Shown here in pieces: positions 41,632 to 50,647 of a stretch of DNA of 64,000 nucleotides (within the stretch, counting starts at the first letter, position 1; each line of letters starts with the position of its first letter). Source of the stretch: Calothrix sp. FI2-JRJ7 (GTDB taxonomy: Bacteria; Cyanobacteriota; Cyanobacteriia; Cyanobacteriales; Nostocaceae); assembly GCA_019359675.1 (NCBI GenBank), contig JAHHGX010000082.1, positions 62,001 through 126,000 on the forward strand, read 5' to 3'. Both the position numbers and the translations under genes were made by a program. Under the pieces are notes generated by a model. It worked only from the letters and a program-made list of their open reading frames with translations, did not search any database and was not told the DNA's origin.

Positions 41632-41889
41632 ATGAATAAAAACAACATAACCCAGTTAGAGCTTGATTTCTCTGTGATTCAAAGGGGTACAAAAGTTCGG
41701 GTGAATGGGTACTATTGCCATAACTGGTTAGACCTAACAAATTGTATCGGAGTTGTTGATTCTTATTACCAACCCACAGGCGATTATCTCGTTTATTTCA
41801 AAGACAAACCAGGCATTGCTGAAGGTACTCGTTTAATCCTTTATTACAGGCGCCAGCAATTGGAAGTCATTCCTGGTAAACGTGGTTAG
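41632..41889 (+). CDS. Small hypothetical protein with beta-barrel-like composition
   Basis: 85 residues, starting MNKNNITQLELDFSVIQRGT. The core is beta-rich with a turn pattern (KVRVNGYYC, GVVDSYYQPTGDYLVYFKD) like small KOW/SH3-type domains found in plasmid proteins. No catalytic motif. It follows the DUF6876-like gene after 42 bases in the same direction, so one transcript is likely. The function is unknown; the open frame, length and composition support a real gene. Confidence 0.6.
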   Translation: MNKNNITQLELDFSVIQRGTKVRVNGYYCHNWLDLTNCIGVVDSYYQPTGDYLVYFKDKPGIAEGTRLILYYRRQQLEVIPGKRG

Positions 41890-41972
41890 TGCAGTTGGGA
41901 GCATTTGGTTAAGAAACATAAAAAACCAGAACGTTTGTGACTAAACAACATTAACCCAACAACTACACCCTT

Positions 41973-42200
41973 CTACAACTGGCGCCGTTTCTTAGTCTCC
42001 GAAGCAGGAGGAAAATCCTGTGCTTCCAACCATTCCTCAAACAACCTCTCGGATTCTTCAAAGTCTTCTTCCTGTTGCATTCGTAACCCTGCTATTGCAG
42101 CTAAATCATCAGCATGAACTATGCCCTGAGTTAACAGTTCGCTCCGTGTATCAAAGCTGTATGGCGAAGAATACTTACGCTGTGGTTTTGGGTTATCCAT
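41973..42200 (-). CDS. Small hypothetical protein
   Basis: 75 residues, acidic helical middle (LAAIAGLRMQQEEDFEESER) with a basic C-terminus (KKRRQL). The ATG at 42200 has a good ribosome-binding site, GGAGG, ten bases upstream on the leftward strand, which supports translation. It is divergent from the large polymerase-like gene at 42346, sharing about 145 bases of promoter DNA. Family not recognised. Confidence 0.6.
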   Translation of the reverse strand: MDNPKPQRKYSSPYSFDTRSELLTQGIVHADDLAAIAGLRMQQEEDFEESERLFEEWLEAQDFPPASETKKRRQL

Positions 42201-42345
42201 AATATATAGCCTCCGACTTAATCCAAAGTGTGGGCAGAATAACCTTTTAACACTAAAGCGATAGCAAAACTTCTGCCCTAAGACCTATTAATCAAAAACT
42301 AGCAGAAAACAAAATTGTAGGTGACTTGATTGCAGCACTTGCATT

Positions 42346-45300
42346 ATGTCAATTACCTTAGAACATTTCTGCACAAAAACAGGAAAAACCATCTCTGTTG
42401 ATGGTAAACCGTTAACAGAAACGATTGAACACTGTCTAGCAGAATATTTTGCCCCCAATGCCACATTTAAATTAGGCGCCGTCTACCAAGGCTTAACGAA
42501 AGAAGCAGACCTACAAAAGTTTTCAAAACTTGGATTAAGCCTTGAGTTTGCTGCTGATGACCGCTTCTACTTTATGGATGAGGCGCTGCGAGAGAAAGTA
42601 TTCGACCAACCACACTTCGGTGCCGCTTATGGAAGCAATATGTTTACTCCGTGTAAAAGTTTCGGTAAGCGCCAAAATCTCAGGGTGTTGGTAGTTGATG
42701 CTAGCACTGGCGCTTCGGGTGGGGTAATGCCAAATGAAGAAGCGATTAAATTAGTGGGTGATGGAGATGCAAAAATTGATGCATCGTTACATCAAAGTTT
42801 AGGTAACGAACCAGAAACTCCCTTTCAAACAAGGTTTGGCATCAAGGAACGACGTGCGGGACTTGACCCAGACAATGATTCCCAATCAATAAATCAAACA
42901 TGGCAGATAGGTAAAGGTACATTTGCTCCGCGCGATTTAAGTAATGTTGGAAATGGCTACGACCTAATTATTTCTACCGAACAGCTTAAAGGAAGAGTGG
43001 GGGAGCGGGGGAGTGGGAGAGTGGGGGAATTGAAAAAAGATAGCACTCAGCTTACTGAATTTTCAAATTGTCCACCCTCCTTATCCCCCACTCCCCCACT
43101 GTCCCCATCCCCTACTCCTCTTGTTCCCGGTGAATACTTAATGACAATGGGTATTGGGAATAAAACTGATGCATACTACGGTATCACCTCGACAGGCGCC
43201 CAATTTTGGAATTTATTTCCAGAAGGGGTAAAGGGTGATGTACTACCACGACTAGAAAGGCGCCTCTCAGAATTATCCCAAATGGCAAGTGACCCTAGAA
43301 AGATAGCTGCTGATTACATTGAGTCGATGGATAATAAGCATAAACACCAGATAAAAAGGGAAACTGAGCAGGAAGATTTTATTGATTTTGACAGTTTGAA
43401 TTTACATGGTTTAGAAAAACTTATTGATGATGCTTTTGGCGCCAGCGACCAAGATATAATTTATCGCGTTCTCAAAGCCGATTTACAAGGACACTGCCAG
43501 CTACTAGAACATCCCAAAATTGTAGATAAGCTTGCTGAACATTGGCGCGAGCAATATATGGATTGTGCTACGGGTAGATTCATCAAATTTGATTCAGCAA
43601 TGGCACAAACTTGTCATGACCTAGCCCCTAATGAAGTTTGCTATCAGAACTTTCCTGATGGCGCCGAATTAATTGTTTATCGCAGTCCGGTTGCCAACTC
43701 GAACACCGTAGATGTTTACATTAACCGTCATCTACCAAACGAACCAAACGATATCGGCACAATTAAGATGGCGCCACAGGGACTAAAGCATTCGCTATCA
43801 GATTGCGATGGCGACCGCATGGCGATAGCACTTGCAAGTGATTTTCCCTACACAGCAGCAGAGATTAAAGAAAAACAACTGAATTACAAACGCTATGCTG
43901 AAATCGTCAAACCCAATAAAAAGGCTTATACAGGCTCTTTTGAGCAAATCGCCTTAGACGCGATGGAAAATAAAGTTGGCTTAGTTGCCAATTTATGTAT
44001 GAAAAGCATCGCGCTTGAAAATGAATGCATATCGATTCCCAGTACAGATGCTTGGTCGTTGATGAAAAATATTTCTTGCGCTGCGGTGAAAATGTTGTTT
44101 GCAGAATCTGACCAATATAAGCCAGTTCAATATCCTGACAATATTAGAAAACAAATTAAACAATTATCACAGTTATGCTTAGAAAATAATAAAATAAATG
44201 TTAATATTGGTGAAACTCAGACGCTAGATGAATATAACCAAATTCGAGACAAGAAGAATTTACCTCTACTGTCATCAGAAGATGTAAATAAATTTTTAGA
44301 AAAATGCAAGCAGTTTTATCACGATTTAGTTGGTGTACTAGGAGGACAATTACAAATTGAGGTTGACAGGGGAAAAAGCGCTAACCGTTCCGACCCAGCA
44401 ATTATAAACGCTTGCAGCGCTATTATCAAAAGCTTTGACGTGGCGCCTTGGGTAGAGGAAAGGAAAGTTGATGACGTATACACAACCAGAGGTATAAAGC
44501 TCAATGGTCACGGTGCCATCGATATTATGGCAGCCAAAACAAACGAGGCATTTACAGAAAATTCCCTCGAAGCGCGCTCTACACAGCAATTCCAAGATTT
44601 ATTCAAGCAAGTTACATTTACTTCATCTCAAAGAGAGAATGCCATACAAATTAAGAAAACCTACGACACGTTGATAAATCGGGCAATCGAAATTGGTCGT
44701 GAAGCTGAGCAGGCGCCAGGACCAAGAATCATTGCAACCAGTCCAAAAGGCAACCATCTAGAAATACTGGGTTTGACAGAATTTAAACATCCCAACGCCT
44801 TCGATAAGAGAAAACTCGATATACTAATTGTTGAAAATAATAACTCTTCCCCCAAAGGCGCCCGAAATAAGTGGATAGCACTTGCCCCAGTTTTTAACGC
44901 GGATGGTGAGCCAGAACTAAAACTTGATAAAAAACAGAAATACAAGCGCTTAGGCTACATATCTCAAGAAAGCGCAAAAAATTATCCAGAAATTACGAAA
45001 CAAGAATTTAAGGAACTGACGGCAGAGATTGTACCAGGTGTAACACAAAGCCAAGTTCAAGCTGCTTTTAAACAAGTGCGAGAATTTGCGGGCACCACAG
45101 CACAAAGTATTCCTAACTCTCATAAAGAAGCATTGGCAGCAGCAATGTGGCAAGTTTCAACAGCTTCTAAAGAAGATACAGAACGGGGTTTTAGGAAAAC
45201 ATCAGCTGTTTTCGCAATTTTTGGAGCAGAGTCAGTAGAACGATTGCACTCTCTACAGTTCACAGATTTTGCGATTGTAGGAACCCACAAACCATGTAAC

Positions 45301-46266
45301 GAGCATTTAGGACGCTCCTGGGTTGGTGAAAAAGTTGAATGCAGCATAGAAAAGGCGCCTGACCCAGCCAACCCCGAACTTTGGAAGCGTTGGCTAGTTG
45401 CCGAAGGTAAAAAGCTGGGGGTATTTCGCAGCGAATCAGCCCAATTACCTATCGGCACTTCATTTGAAGCAGAAATTACCTCGCCTCATAGCGCTTCAGT
45501 TATTATCACCAGCAGCCAAGGTAATCAGTTGAAAGTAGGGCAGTTAAAAAAGTACGCTTTTGCTGACCAAGAATGGAAAGGGGAACAAGGTACTATAACA
45601 ATTAACCATTCTCAAAACTCTAACGCTGCTAAACCCATTGCTCTAGTTGATGGTAAACCCTTGGGAGTCATTGATTCAGAATCATTTACCAGCCTAAGCG
45701 AAAAGTTACGCGCGCATGGTAGGCAAGTTCAAGGTTTTCAATTTAAAGCGACCCTCGAATCGGCGCCTGCAACAATAGCTAACATCAAGGTAAATCCCTC
45801 TTCAATTAAATATCCTGAAATCTGGACGAGGGAACAGGCAGATACTAAATCTCATGGCGCCGCAAAAAAACAAAGCCAACAGTCAACAGAAGAAGAAACA
45901 AATCAGCAGTTGAGTAAAACAGCAACTTCCCCTAATCCTCAAAATCAGAAAGCACTCAGCGTCAGGCGCCCGACTTGGGAACAAAATTTAATCAATGCCA
46001 GTTTCGCCGCGATTAAAGAAAATCCCGTCAACAAAGATGAAGTTCTGCAAACAGGTATAATTGATTCTAAGTATGTAGCCATTTATCATGCTCAAAAAGA
46101 AACTTTCTCAATTGTGAATGATAATCAAGAAATAATTTACAAAGCCACTAAAAATCAGGAAGCATCCATTAATAAGCTCACCCCAGAAGAAAAGCAGTAT
46201 TGGCAAAACCCGTCAAAATCCTCAAAACAACAAAAATTGAAAGAATTTGGTAAAGATTTAAATTGA
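42346..46266 (+). CDS. Large protein with RNA-polymerase-like double-psi-barrel signature (DxDGD)
   Basis: 1306 residues. The striking part is residues about 440-560: LIVYRSPVAN (R of the first barrel), then SDCDGDRMAIAL with D486-C-D488-G-D490, then MENKVGLVANLCMKS. This order (R-x-P, DxDGD, 'lg-ia-n' helix) is that of the catalytic barrel of multisubunit RNAP beta-prime and of QDE-1/YonO-type single-chain polymerases, where the three Asp bind Mg. Residues about 216-258 are a Gly/Ser and Pro/Ser insert coded by a palindromic element. The remaining regions are unassigned, and the tail (about 1170-1306) is Gln/Ser-rich. A plasmid transcriptase or primase is inferred. The GGCGCC density is the highest in the window. 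Confidence 0.75.
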   Translation: MSITLEHFCTKTGKTISVDGKPLTETIEHCLAEYFAPNATFKLGAVYQGLTKEADLQKFSKLGLSLEFAADDRFYFMDEALREKVFDQPHFGAAYGSNMFTPCKSFGKRQNLRVLVVDASTGASGGVMPNEEAIKLVGDGDAKIDASLHQSLGNEPETPFQTRFGIKERRAGLDPDNDSQSINQTWQIGKGTFAPRDLSNVGNGYDLIISTEQLKGRVGERGSGRVGELKKDSTQLTEFSNCPPSLSPTPPLSPSPTPLVPGEYLMTMGIGNKTDAYYGITSTGAQFWNLFPEGVKGDVLPRLERRLSELSQMASDPRKIAADYIESMDNKHKHQIKRETEQEDFIDFDSLNLHGLEKLIDDAFGASDQDIIYRVLKADLQGHCQLLEHPKIVDKLAEHWREQYMDCATGRFIKFDSAMAQTCHDLAPNEVCYQNFPDGAELIVYRSPVANSNTVDVYINRHLPNEPNDIGTIKMAPQGLKHSLSDCDGDRMAIALASDFPYTAAEIKEKQLNYKRYAEIVKPNKKAYTGSFEQIALDAMENKVGLVANLCMKSIALENECISIPSTDAWSLMKNISCAAVKMLFAESDQYKPVQYPDNIRKQIKQLSQLCLENNKINVNIGETQTLDEYNQIRDKKNLPLLSSEDVNKFLEKCKQFYHDLVGVLGGQLQIEVDRGKSANRSDPAIINACSAIIKSFDVAPWVEERKVDDVYTTRGIKLNGHGAIDIMAAKTNEAFTENSLEARSTQQFQDLFKQVTFTSSQRENAIQIKKTYDTLINRAIEIGREAEQAPGPRIIATSPKGNHLEILGLTEFKHPNAFDKRKLDILIVENNNSSPKGARNKWIALAPVFNADGEPELKLDKKQKYKRLGYISQESAKNYPEITKQEFKELTAEIVPGVTQSQVQAAFKQVREFAGTTAQSIPNSHKEALAAAMWQVSTASKEDTERGFRKTSAVFAIFGAESVERLHSLQFTDFAIVGTHKPCNEHLGRSWVGEKVECSIEKAPDPANPELWKRWLVAEGKKLGVFRSESAQLPIGTSFEAEITSPHSASVIITSSQGNQLKVGQLKKYAFADQEWKGEQGTITINHSQNSNAAKPIALVDGKPLGVIDSESFTSLSEKLRAHGRQVQGFQFKATLESAPATIANIKVNPSSIKYPEIWTREQADTKSHGAAKKQSQQSTEEETNQQLSKTATSPNPQNQKALSVRRPTWEQNLINASFAAIKENPVNKDEVLQTGIIDSKYVAIYHAQKETFSIVNDNQEIIYKATKNQEASINKLTPEEKQYWQNPSKSSKQQKLKEFGKDLN
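42991..43119. repeat. G/C-rich palindromic element inserted in frame in the polymerase-like gene
   Basis: A G-rich arm of AGTGGG/GAG units (42991-43030), an AT-rich centre (TGAATTTTCAA near 43055) and a C-rich arm (43075-43119) form a long imperfect hairpin. It codes GERGSGRVGE and PLSPSPTP without breaking the frame. Same family as 56115-56232 and 58337-58462. Confidence 0.75.
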
Positions 46267-46318
46267 TAATAAAAATCATTACAATTATCAGCAACTGGAT
46301 GCTCTTTGTGGCGCCACA

Positions 46319-47404
46319 TTACAAAGCAGATGTGCGATTGAGAGGAAACCATCGTTTAAAAGCTTTACCAATAATAAGTTCGCGAGGTACAACACCCCAG
46401 CAACGACCATCGTAACTTTGAGTTCGATTATCTCCTAATGCCAAATAAGAATTATCAGGAATTGTAACTTTATTAGCTAGATAAGCTGGTTGTGGACTAG
46501 AAACACAAACATCTACGAACGTTTGTTGCCCATTCGCAAGATATTTATCTTCTGGTAATTGTTGGTTATTGATATAAACTTTTCCGCCTTTTAGTTCAAT
46601 TTTTTCTCCTGGTAATCCAACAATACGTTTAATAAAAGCATCTTGATAATTTTGTCTTTGCAGTTCTTCGGTTGGTTTAAACACTATAATATCGCCTCTT
46701 TGTGGTGCTTGAAAACGATATATCGATTTATCTACTAAGATTCGGTCTGCTTCCCATAAATTTGGAGTACCGTGTAAAGTCGGCTCCATCGCACCTGAAG
46801 GTATCCAACGTGCTTCAATAAAATATGCCCTATTAATGTATGGTAAAGCTGCGGAAAACATTGTGGAGATTAAGATAAAAATTGCCACAACAAATGCTAA
46901 TTTTTTGGAGTTTTCTCTTTTGACTGGAGCAAATACATATGCTAGATAAGCAATCCAAGCAATTACAATCGAGGATGTAACTGCTGAAAGTAAACCAGGC
47001 GCCAGTGAGCTAATTATAATTAAAATGATTGCAAATATGCCAAATAGCCACTTTCCAATATAAAAATGTCCAATTCCCAAAAATAGTTGGGACAGAAACA
47101 TTGCTTTCCAAGGGTCTTTATTCTGCTGGCGATTGTACTCAAAATCTTGATTATTCTTCTTTTTGACACAATTATAAGCGTCGAAAAGATTCCAAATCCC
47201 AATGATGAAACTTATTAAGAAAAATCCAACACCAAGCAAAACATTTCCAGTCGGGCTAATTATAATATATGAAGCAATTATTTGTGTAGCAATACAAATC
47301 AGGATTATGAGATAGCCTCTAGTTTTATCACCTGAATATATTTGTCCTAAACCTGGAAAAATTTTTGAGAGATTGACGGCAAGCCAAGGCTCCTTATTTT
47401 TCAT
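46319..47404 (-). CDS. lepB: Signal peptidase I with extra N-terminal membrane domain
   Basis: 361 residues. The N-terminal half (1-175) contains about six hydrophobic helices with TM2-like repeats (SKIFPGLGQIYSGDKTRG and SQLFLGIGHFYIGK). The C-terminal half is type I signal peptidase: catalytic Ser in WIPSGAMEPTL (about 203-213), general-base Lys in IKRIVGLPGE (about 265-274) and the conserved box GDNRTQSYDGRCWG (about 330-343). It cleaves signal peptides on the outer face of the membrane. The duplicated TM2 front is unusual compared with the normal 200-residue bacterial enzyme. It is convergent with the polymerase-like gene. Confidence 0.9.
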   Translation of the reverse strand: MKNKEPWLAVNLSKIFPGLGQIYSGDKTRGYLIILICIATQIIASYIIISPTGNVLLGVGFFLISFIIGIWNLFDAYNCVKKKNNQDFEYNRQQNKDPWKAMFLSQLFLGIGHFYIGKWLFGIFAIILIIISSLAPGLLSAVTSSIVIAWIAYLAYVFAPVKRENSKKLAFVVAIFILISTMFSAALPYINRAYFIEARWIPSGAMEPTLHGTPNLWEADRILVDKSIYRFQAPQRGDIIVFKPTEELQRQNYQDAFIKRIVGLPGEKIELKGGKVYINNQQLPEDKYLANGQQTFVDVCVSSPQPAYLANKVTIPDNSYLALGDNRTQSYDGRCWGVVPRELIIGKAFKRWFPLNRTSAL

Positions 47405-47900
47405 AAGTTTGTTTGCAAGTATAGCAGTTCCATGTATTAAAGAGAATACTTCAAAACCCTTAATCTTTATTTATTTAAACAATTTTTTAACAAATTTCAG
47501 TACAAAAACTGTAAGTTAAGTTCCCACGTGGCTTGGTAGGAGCGTTCCTATGTTCTGTGAATACTGCGCGATCCGTAATTGTATAAAGCAACAAAAACTG
47601 AAACTGAACATGGCATTTGTACGCGCGCCTTTTTTACTCAGTTATTTAACATGTATCGACTCCTGTAATTACCAAGTATTCATCTACTCCTATTTATGTT
47701 GCTTAGGTTAGTTTTATGCAATGTCTAAACTGTGAGACATTCTGGCTGTGGTAGAAAATATTATCTTGTGGCTGGGCGTCAGTTTAGTTCTAAAAAACAA
47801 ACGTTCGTTTTTCTGATTGAATAATGCGTGTTGTAGGAAGGCGCCATTTTAGAACGGCTCACGCCGGCATCGAGCCGAAAACTGGTTTGGTTAACCATGT
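47405..47900. other. Intergenic region with a GGCTCACGCC element
   Basis: About 500 bases with no supported gene. It carries the promoter of the leftward signal peptidase gene, a TAGGA-GCGT-TCCTA dyad near 47537-47551, a GGCGCC site near 47840 and GGCTCACGCC at 47856-47865, 35 bases before the next start. Confidence 0.4.
47856..47865 (+). promoter_or_regulatory. GGCTCACGCC element upstream of the 81-residue gene
   Basis: Exact copy, preceded by GAAC as in the 41182 copy (TAAC), and 35 bases from the ATG at 47901. Confidence 0.5.
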
Positions 47901-48146
47901 ATGATTCAACAAATTAGCTGTGAGCAAACTTTCGTAACTAATCTCGAAAAATTTCTAGGTAAAGCTGACAAGTTTGTTAAGAGTTACTACGCAGGTGTAA
48001 GCGAGCTAGAACATGTGAAAGAAATAATGTGCGAAGCGCGCCTTCTTGCAATAGATGTGGATTTGGAACAATTAGAGAATGAGTACCAAATGTACTGCGA
48101 TAAGGAAGATTTGATGGCTGACTGTGATGATTCAGCTTGGTGGTGA
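47901..48146 (+). CDS. Small acidic hypothetical protein
   Basis: 81 residues, mostly helical and acidic (LEKFLGKADKFVKSYYAGVS, then VDLEQLENEYQMYCDKEDLM, ending DDSAWW). No domain recognised. Support comes from a clean open frame, an acidic plasmid-type composition and the GGCTCACGCC element at a fixed distance upstream, shared with four other small genes. It is followed after 76 bases by another gene with the same element. Confidence 0.6.
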   Translation: MIQQISCEQTFVTNLEKFLGKADKFVKSYYAGVSELEHVKEIMCEARLLAIDVDLEQLENEYQMYCDKEDLMADCDDSAWW

Positions 48147-48179
48147 ACTCAAATAATTGTACGAACACTAACACTATTG

Positions 48180-48189
48180 GGCTGACGCC
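48180..48189 (+). promoter_or_regulatory. GGCTGACGCC element (one mismatch) upstream of the 129-residue gene
   Basis: One base differs from the other copies, in the loop; the GGC/GCC arms are kept and extended by one base pair (GGGC/GCCC). It is 33 bases from the ATG at 48223. Confidence 0.45.
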
Positions 48190-48222
48190 CTGTATAAAAA
48201 TGAAGATAATGGAGTCTTAAAT

Positions 48223-48612
48223 ATGCCTAAGCAAAAATCTGTTGTGCCATCTTTCCAACCAATCGACAGTTCAATTCTAGGTGAGTACGCTGTTGTTGAT
48301 TACTCCGAACGTGTGTACTCAAAAGTATATTACGCTACCCGTGAACTTTCTGGACTGGTTGCCAAGCGTTCCCTAAAAGAATTGTTTGATTGGAATGAGT
48401 TTAAAGAGCGCTTTTCTAATGATTTTGGTAAAGTTCAAGAAAAGCGCTATTCTCTAGAACAATTATTGGAATACGCTAGCCGTAAATTTGGTAAAACTCT
48501 CGACAACCTAATCGTACAAAATCAAATATCATGGCAGCGCAGGCAGAAATACGCAGAAAGCACAAATATCAACCACCAGTCAGAAATAATTGATGAGACT
48601 AATTATTTCTAA
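48223..48612 (+). CDS. Hypothetical protein, plasmid type
   Basis: 129 residues with GGAG six bases before the ATG, a convincing ribosome site. N-terminal beta segment (EYAVVDYSERVYSKVYYATR), then a charged helical half (KRSLKELFDWNEFKERFSND). No known motif. Its transcript probably ends at one of the three hairpins at 48636-48777, the last of which is a strong intrinsic terminator. Confidence 0.65.
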   Translation: MPKQKSVVPSFQPIDSSILGEYAVVDYSERVYSKVYYATRELSGLVAKRSLKELFDWNEFKERFSNDFGKVQEKRYSLEQLLEYASRKFGKTLDNLIVQNQISWQRRQKYAESTNINHQSEIIDETNYF

Positions 48613-48635
48613 GCTACTGTCGTTGTATTTGTGCT

Positions 48636-48707
48636 GAATATCCTCCAGCACAATCTTTGCCTGGAGGATATTCCTTAAAACTTAATACTTGCATATTGAA
48701 GTATTAA
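48636..48707 (+). repeat. Two adjacent hairpins after the 129-residue gene
   Basis: GAATATCCTCCAG (48636-48648) pairs perfectly with 48661-48673, giving a 13-bp stem. TTAATACTT (48682-48690) pairs with 48699-48707. A related AATACTTCAATA lies at about 48722. Possible transcript end or RNA-stability element. Confidence 0.5.
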
Positions 48708-48746
48708 TATCTCTCCATCTCAATACTTCAATATTTGTAAATATTC

Positions 48747-48777
48747 GGGTGATAAAGCTTTATTTATCGCCCTTTTT
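48747..48777 (+). terminator. Intrinsic terminator
   Basis: GGGTGATAAA (48747-48756), loop GCTTTA, TTTATCGCCC (48763-48772) with one G-T pair, followed directly by five Ts. Classic rho-independent structure ending the rightward small-gene transcript. Confidence 0.75.
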
Positions 48778-48840
48778 GCTGTCAATCGATGTTTTTCAAT
48801 TGCTTCACCCTTTTAACTCATTAAAATCATCCCTCAATAT

Positions 48841-49566
48841 ATGTTAGAAAATAGTTACCTTGTCTGGGAAGGGGCATCTTTAATAAATGGTTCCCCAATA
48901 TTTCTAGTATTAACTGGTTTTGTATACCCTACACCAAACCGCAGAACTGGAAGGTTATTACAATCATGGATTTTGCAACAAGAATTTCTTCCTACATATG
49001 CAGCAAAGCAAGGATTCGACACTGGGATCTGCGGGTCGTGCCCGATGAAAATGAGCCAAACTGGAAGTTGCTACGTTCAACTTGGCAACGTTAATAACAT
49101 CTACCGTAAATATGTAGCTGGAACCTACCATAAGCTCGGTGCCAAAGAGATAAGTATGATAGAACGATATCGCTACCCAATTAGAATTGGTTCTTATGGA
49201 GACCCAACAGCAGTACCGTTTGATGTGTGGGAGCCAATTATTTTAGCATCAAATAAGTGGACAGGCTATTCTCATTTTTGGTCGAAGTGCGACGAGCGGT
49301 GGAAGAAATATTTAATGGCATCAGTGCAAACCTCTTCAGAAGCAAAACAAGCTCAAAATCAAGGTTGGAGAACCTTTAGAATTATAGCTCCCGATGCACC
49401 TTTGGGTAATAACGAGGTTCTTTGCCGTAATACAGAAGATGACAGAACCCGATGTGAAGACTGTTTTCTATGTGACGGCAGTTCATCTAAACCAAATATT
49501 GCTGACAGAGTTCACGGTCTAAACTGGAAAGTTTCCAATTTTGTCAAATATGTAAATCAGCAGTAA
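48841..49566 (+). CDS. Cysteine-rich phage/plasmid-type protein (DUF7227-like)
   Basis: 241 residues. The N-terminal part reads GRLLQSWILQQEFLPTYAAK, then the cluster ICGSCPMKMSQTGSCYV (C-x2-C-x7-C), a motif typical of phage proteins of the DUF7227 type. A second cluster near the end, RCEDCFLCDG, adds three Cys. These could bind a metal or iron-sulfur centre. Middle region: RIGSYGDPTAVPFDVWE, recalling TIM-barrel gene-product patterns. Function unknown. It has its own terminator (49593) and sits just after another one. Confidence 0.7.
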   Translation: MLENSYLVWEGASLINGSPIFLVLTGFVYPTPNRRTGRLLQSWILQQEFLPTYAAKQGFDTGICGSCPMKMSQTGSCYVQLGNVNNIYRKYVAGTYHKLGAKEISMIERYRYPIRIGSYGDPTAVPFDVWEPIILASNKWTGYSHFWSKCDERWKKYLMASVQTSSEAKQAQNQGWRTFRIIAPDAPLGNNEVLCRNTEDDRTRCEDCFLCDGSSSKPNIADRVHGLNWKVSNFVKYVNQQ

Positions 49567-49592
49567 TATGAACAATATGAATATTTAACGGG

Positions 49593-49625
49593 TCAGGAAA
49601 ATTTTCCTGAAGCGTTATTTTTTTA
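49593..49625 (+). terminator. Palindrome with T-run after the Cys-rich gene
   Basis: TCAGGAAAATTTTCCTGA (49593-49610) is a perfect palindrome, followed eight bases on by a run of Ts. It lies 27 bases past the stop at 49566; the stem is AT-rich in the middle, so strength is moderate. Confidence 0.55.
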
Positions 49626-49706
49626 TTTGGTGCCTTTGAAATTTAAATAATGAATCGCAATAATTTAAAATTGCTATAATATGTAATAATCGTTTCTTCG
49701 TGGTGA

Positions 49707-50309
49707 ATGTTTATGAACCCGAATTCTCCAGTTCTCGATAAACCTACCAACAAGGGCGGCACTTACGTTTTGCTACATGATGTTAGTTGGGAACAGCTAG
49801 AACAACTTGATGTGACGCTTGCAGGAACAGGCGCCCGACTAACTTATCTAGATGGGATTCTCGAAATTATGTCTCCACTATCTGATGACCATGAAGATTC
49901 CAAGAAAACATTGGCAATGTTAGTTGAAGCGTACATGCGAATCAAAAATATCAGATTTTATGGTAGGGGGAGTGCAACACTTGGAAGAAGTCAAAATAGA
50001 GGACGTCGAGAACCTGACGAGTCTTATAACTTAGAAACGAAGAAACCTATTCCTGATTTAATTTTAGAAATTACGGTAACAAGCGGGGGTATCGATAAAC
50101 TAGAAATATACAAACGTCTAGGTGTGCCAGAAGTTTGGTATTGGGAAGATGGATTAATCTCAGTTTACTCGCTACAAGCAGGCGCGTATCAAAAAGTTAC
50201 AAAAAGCATTTTGCTACCTGATTTAGATTTAGAACTAATAGCTCGGTGTTCACGTATGGCTGACCAGTATGATGCTGTATCGGAGTTTAGTCAAATTATT
50301 TCTACATAA
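49707..50309 (+). CDS. Uma2-family (DUF820) PD-(D/E)xK nuclease-like protein
   Basis: 200 residues. The Uma2 pattern is clear: VSWEQLEQLDVTL, RLTYLDGILEIMSPLS-x-x-HE, the acid in EPDESY, and PDLILEITVTSGG-x-D-KLEIY followed by VPEVWYW. These place the catalytic Asp/Glu residues at about 108-112 and 130-136. The family is greatly expanded in cyanobacteria, usually with unknown target. The first ATG is at 49707; a second at 49713 (MNPNSP) is also possible. A terminator follows at 50362. Confidence 0.88.
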   Translation: MFMNPNSPVLDKPTNKGGTYVLLHDVSWEQLEQLDVTLAGTGARLTYLDGILEIMSPLSDDHEDSKKTLAMLVEAYMRIKNIRFYGRGSATLGRSQNRGRREPDESYNLETKKPIPDLILEITVTSGGIDKLEIYKRLGVPEVWYWEDGLISVYSLQAGAYQKVTKSILLPDLDLELIARCSRMADQYDAVSEFSQIIST

Positions 50310-50361
50310 CATTTGTCTAGGATGCCGATTGAGTAACAGTTTAAAACAACATAAATATCTA

Positions 50362-50398
50362 ACGCATATGAAAAATTTGCCATATGCGTAAATTTTTT
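50362..50398 (+). terminator. Hairpin with T-run after the Uma2 gene
   Basis: ACGCATATG (50362-50370) pairs with CATATGCGT (50381-50389) around a ten-base loop, followed by AAATTTTTT. About 50 bases after the Uma2 stop. Confidence 0.6.
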
Positions 50399-50594
50399 AT
50401 ATTGGCACCAACAACTAATATAAAACTCAAATACTATATATTTTTACGAGTGACGAAATTATAAAGCGTGCGGAGAAGAAAATAGCTTAGTAACACAGGT
50501 AATGGCGCCGTGAGTTAAAGCGCGCTTTCCACTCTCATCAAAACTAGCTAAATAAAATTTTTGAAAATTTATCCAATTTTAGAGCATATTTTCA

Positions 50595-50604
50595 GGCTCA
50601 CGCC
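50595..50604 (+). promoter_or_regulatory. GGCTCACGCC element upstream of the 82-residue gene
   Basis: Exact copy, 43 bases from the ATG at 50648. This spacing supports 50648, and not the earlier ATG at 50561, as the true start, since the element would otherwise lie inside the gene. Confidence 0.5.
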
Positions 50605-50647
50605 GGAATTAAAATTGCATACTTTTGTATTTCAATCAAACACAAAT

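Noticed and set aside
44319-45458. Several antisense frames under the polymerase-like gene
   Set aside because: Shadows of the DxDGD-containing frame, which has strong family signals.
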